From assembly GCA_022712735.1 (NCBI GenBank), contig JAFLKA010000187.1, forward strand, positions 1-7,050: 7,050 nucleotides of DNA, in the 5' to 3' direction. The notes below the pieces were generated by a model. That model saw only the letters and a list, made by a program, of their open reading frames with translations, was not told the origin of the DNA and searched no databases. The translations under genes and the position numbers were made by a program. Every line of letters begins with the position of its first letter. The first letter of the stretch is position 1. Source of the DNA: Marinosulfonomonas sp. (lineage in GTDB: Bacteria > Pseudomonadota > Alphaproteobacteria > Rhodobacterales > Rhodobacteraceae). Of this stretch, positions 5,257 to 7,050 are shown piece after piece.

Positions 5257-6504
5257 ATGCAACAGTCTCATACATTGGGCATAGATTTTGGCACGTCGAA
5301 TTCCGCTGCCGGATTTATGCAGGGTAACACGCCCAGACTGGTGGAATTTGCGCAGGGCCAGAACACGCTGCCCACTGCTTTTTTCTTTGATTTTGCAACC
5401 CGCGAAACCCTGATTGGCCAAGCCGCCAATACGGCTTTGATTGATGGGCTAGAGGGGCGGTATATGCGGGCCCTGAAACGGGTGCTGGGCAAACCGATCA
5501 TGCACGAAAAACGTCGAATATTAAACGATACTGTAACATTCGTGGACATCATCGCGCGGTTTCTGGCCGAGATAAAACAGCGGGCCGAAAAGGTGAGCGG
5601 GCACCCCTTTGACAATGTGCTTTCCGGCCGCCCTGTGCATTTCCACAACGAGGGCGGTGTGCTGGATGCCAAGGCCGAAGATGACTTGCGGCAATGCTAT
5701 CTGGCGGCGGGTTTCAAACAGGTGCGGTTCATGCCGGAGCCAGAAGCCGCGGCTATTTCGGTCCGCGCCCCGCTGCCCGCATCCAAACTGGGGCTGGTTG
5801 TCGACATCGGCGGCGGCACCTCGGATTTTTCACTGTTCGAAACGGGGGATGGGGGTGTAAATATCATTGCCAGCCACGGCATCCGGATTGGCGGTACCGA
5901 TTTTGATCGGGCCATCAGTATTGAACATGTGATGCCTCTGCTGGGCAAAGGGGCGCAGCTGCGAAAACATCTGGGGGCGGGCACGCTGGCGGCGCCCAAC
6001 GCAATCTTTAACGATCTGGCCACCTGGGAGAAAATCCCGTTCCTATACAGCTCCGATACCACCAGAATGGTCGCCGAAATGCAGAGCCTTGCGGTGGAGC
6101 CTGCTAAATTCAAGCGCTTGGCAACAACGCTGGAGTTCCAGCTGGGCCATGACATTGCCTTTGCGGTCGAGCAGGGGAAAATTGATGCAAATAACGCCAA
6201 AGGGCAGGCCGCAAGCATCAAACTCGGTGTACTGGAGCCGGAATTGACGGCTGATCTGTCGACCGAGGCGCTGAATCTTTCCATTGCAAGGGACGTTGCG
6301 GCGATCACGGCCTGCGCGCTTGAGACCTTGCAAATTGCGGAGGTTTCCAAGGATCACGTCGGGCGCATTGTCTTTGTCGGCGGCTCAAGCCTGACATCCG
6401 CCGTCACCACAGCGTTAAAGGCGGCATTCCCCGACGCCGAGTGCGTTTTCTCGGAAGTGTTCACCGCCGTGACCAATGGCTTGGCGATTGCGGCTGAAAC
6501 CTAA
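5257..6504 (+). CDS. yegD: YegD-like Hsp70-family ATPase without a substrate-binding domain
   Basis: This 415-residue protein has the actin-like ATPase fold of DnaK/Hsp70. Phosphate-1 loop LGIDFGTSNS (7-16, with D10), MPEPEAAA (159-166, with E161 at the place of the catalytic Glu), phosphate-2 VVDIGGGTSDFS (181-192, with D183), IGGTDFD (211-217) and the adenosine-binding stretch IVFVGGSSLT (371-380) are all present. The chain ends about 30 residues after that stretch, so the substrate-binding domain and lid of DnaK are absent. This matches E. coli YegD (about 450 residues) rather than a true chaperone. Its exact role is not established; a stress-related or assembly function is inferred from the family. 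The ATG at 5257 starts just before the nucleotide-binding motif; the ribosome binding site is weak (AGAAG at 5243-5247). A heat-shock-like promoter lies upstream. The stop codon overlaps that of the opposing exporter gene. Confidence 0.88.
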   Translation: MQQSHTLGIDFGTSNSAAGFMQGNTPRLVEFAQGQNTLPTAFFFDFATRETLIGQAANTALIDGLEGRYMRALKRVLGKPIMHEKRRILNDTVTFVDIIARFLAEIKQRAEKVSGHPFDNVLSGRPVHFHNEGGVLDAKAEDDLRQCYLAAGFKQVRFMPEPEAAAISVRAPLPASKLGLVVDIGGGTSDFSLFETGDGGVNIIASHGIRIGGTDFDRAISIEHVMPLLGKGAQLRKHLGAGTLAAPNAIFNDLATWEKIPFLYSSDTTRMVAEMQSLAVEPAKFKRLATTLEFQLGHDIAFAVEQGKIDANNAKGQAASIKLGVLEPELTADLSTEALNLSIARDVAAITACALETLQIAEVSKDHVGRIVFVGGSSLTSAVTTALKAAFPDAECVFSEVFTAVTNGLAIAAET

Positions 6505-7050
6505 GGCCACAGGATTGGATATAGGGTGGCCACCAGCAGCAACCCTGCCGTGACGTTGAATATCATCAGGCGCTTAGGGGTGTTCAAAAACCGGCTCATT
6601 TGCTGGCCCATCAGCACCCATGTGGTGATCGCGGGCAGGTTGGTGATGCCGAATACACAGGCTACCACCACGATGTTCATCAACGTTGGCGAGGGCGGTG
6701 CGTAAACGCCAAGTGCTGTGAGCGCCATGCTCCACGCCTTCGGGTTAACCCATTGAAAGGCGGCCGCCTGCACGAATGTCATCGGTTTGCTGCCCGCTTC
6801 TGCCCCGCGCGGTGGTTTGCGATTGCTGGCGATTTTCCATGCCAGAAACAGCAGGTATGTAACGCTGACCACTTTCAGCACGGTATAAGTGACCGGAAAG
6901 GCGTCAAACACCTGTATCAACCCCGCCCCGACCAGAATCACCATAAAGACAAAGCCGATCGACACCCCCAACATATGAGGGATGGTGCGGATCAGGCCGA
7001 AATTGGCCCCCGATGCCATCAGCATCAGGTTGTTGGGGCCCGGCGTGATC
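6501..7050 (-). CDS. LysE/RhtB-family amino-acid exporter (partial, cut by window edge)
   Basis: The visible 182 residues are the bulk of a small inner-membrane transporter that exports amino acids or related metabolites. The reading frame continues past the first internal ATG at 7025: upstream codons give ITPGPNN, the family's hallmark near the N-terminus, so roughly the first 20 residues lie outside the window. The sequence then reads LMLMASGANFG, followed by hydrophobic segments rich in V, L, I and F. A polar loop (SNRKPPRGAEAGSKP) separates the N-terminal half from the C-terminal half, which opens with the conserved AFQWVNPKAWSMAL and ends in two further hydrophobic stretches. Five or six membrane helices are expected. 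The substrate cannot be predicted, since LysE-family members export Lys, Arg, Thr, homoserine or Cys-type compounds. The gene converges on the Hsp70-like gene, and its TAG stop (6501-6503) overlaps that gene's TAA. Confidence 0.9.
   Translation of the reverse strand, partial: ITPGPNNLMLMASGANFGLIRTIPHMLGVSIGFVFMVILVGAGLIQVFDAFPVTYTVLKVVSVTYLLFLAWKIASNRKPPRGAEAGSKPMTFVQAAAFQWVNPKAWSMALTALGVYAPPSPTLMNIVVVACVFGITNLPAITTWVLMGQQMSRFLNTPKRLMIFNVTAGLLLVATLYPILWP

Noticed and set aside
1..7050. CRISPR array, tRNA, rRNA, insertion sequence, defence or phage genes
   Set aside because: No regularly spaced repeats, cloverleaf sequence, transposase or integrase motifs, or defence protein families were seen. 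All long coding regions are accounted for by five ordinary genes.

Overview
The window looks like chromosomal DNA from an alphaproteobacterium of the Rhodobacteraceae (roseobacter) group. Evidence: GC near 59% in the coding regions I counted, protein sequences that match the roseobacter style of pyruvate carboxylase, UvrD and LysE-family proteins as I remember them, and two copies of an intergenic element (core GCCTCCGGCGGAGGTATTT) of a kind I recall as common in that family. It is mostly a housekeeping region, not a mobile island: no tRNA, rRNA, transposase, phage gene or CRISPR array was seen.

Layout: (1) 1-1056, minus strand: 5' part of pyruvate carboxylase (pyc), running off the left edge. 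(2) 1138-2280, minus strand: FMN-dependent alpha-hydroxy-acid (L-lactate type) dehydrogenase, 81 bases upstream of pyc and in the same direction. (3) 2281-2479: divergent intergenic region holding a GC-rich hairpin, the first copy of the repeat, and a weak candidate promoter. (4) 2480-5080, plus strand: UvrD/PcrA-type DNA helicase carrying an in-frame insertion of about 70 residues in a low-GC patch, and a second, smaller low-GC extension. (5) 5081-5256: intergenic region with a hairpin, the second copy of the repeat and a heat-shock-like promoter. (6) 5257-6504, plus strand: YegD-like Hsp70-family ATPase. (7) 6501-7050, minus strand: LysE-family exporter, running off the right edge and overlapping the end of the Hsp70 gene by 4 bases.

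How the genes fit together: the two left-hand genes form a plausible metabolic pair, in which lactate (or another 2-hydroxy acid) is oxidised to pyruvate (or a 2-oxo acid) and pyruvate is then carboxylated to oxaloacetate. The helicase serves DNA repair, the Hsp70-like protein probably serves stress or protein handling, and the LysE protein exports an amino acid or similar metabolite. These last three show no obvious shared pathway. The most unusual feature is the helicase: it is bracketed by two direct copies of a 37-base element and carries two low-GC patches exactly where the protein departs from the usual family layout.
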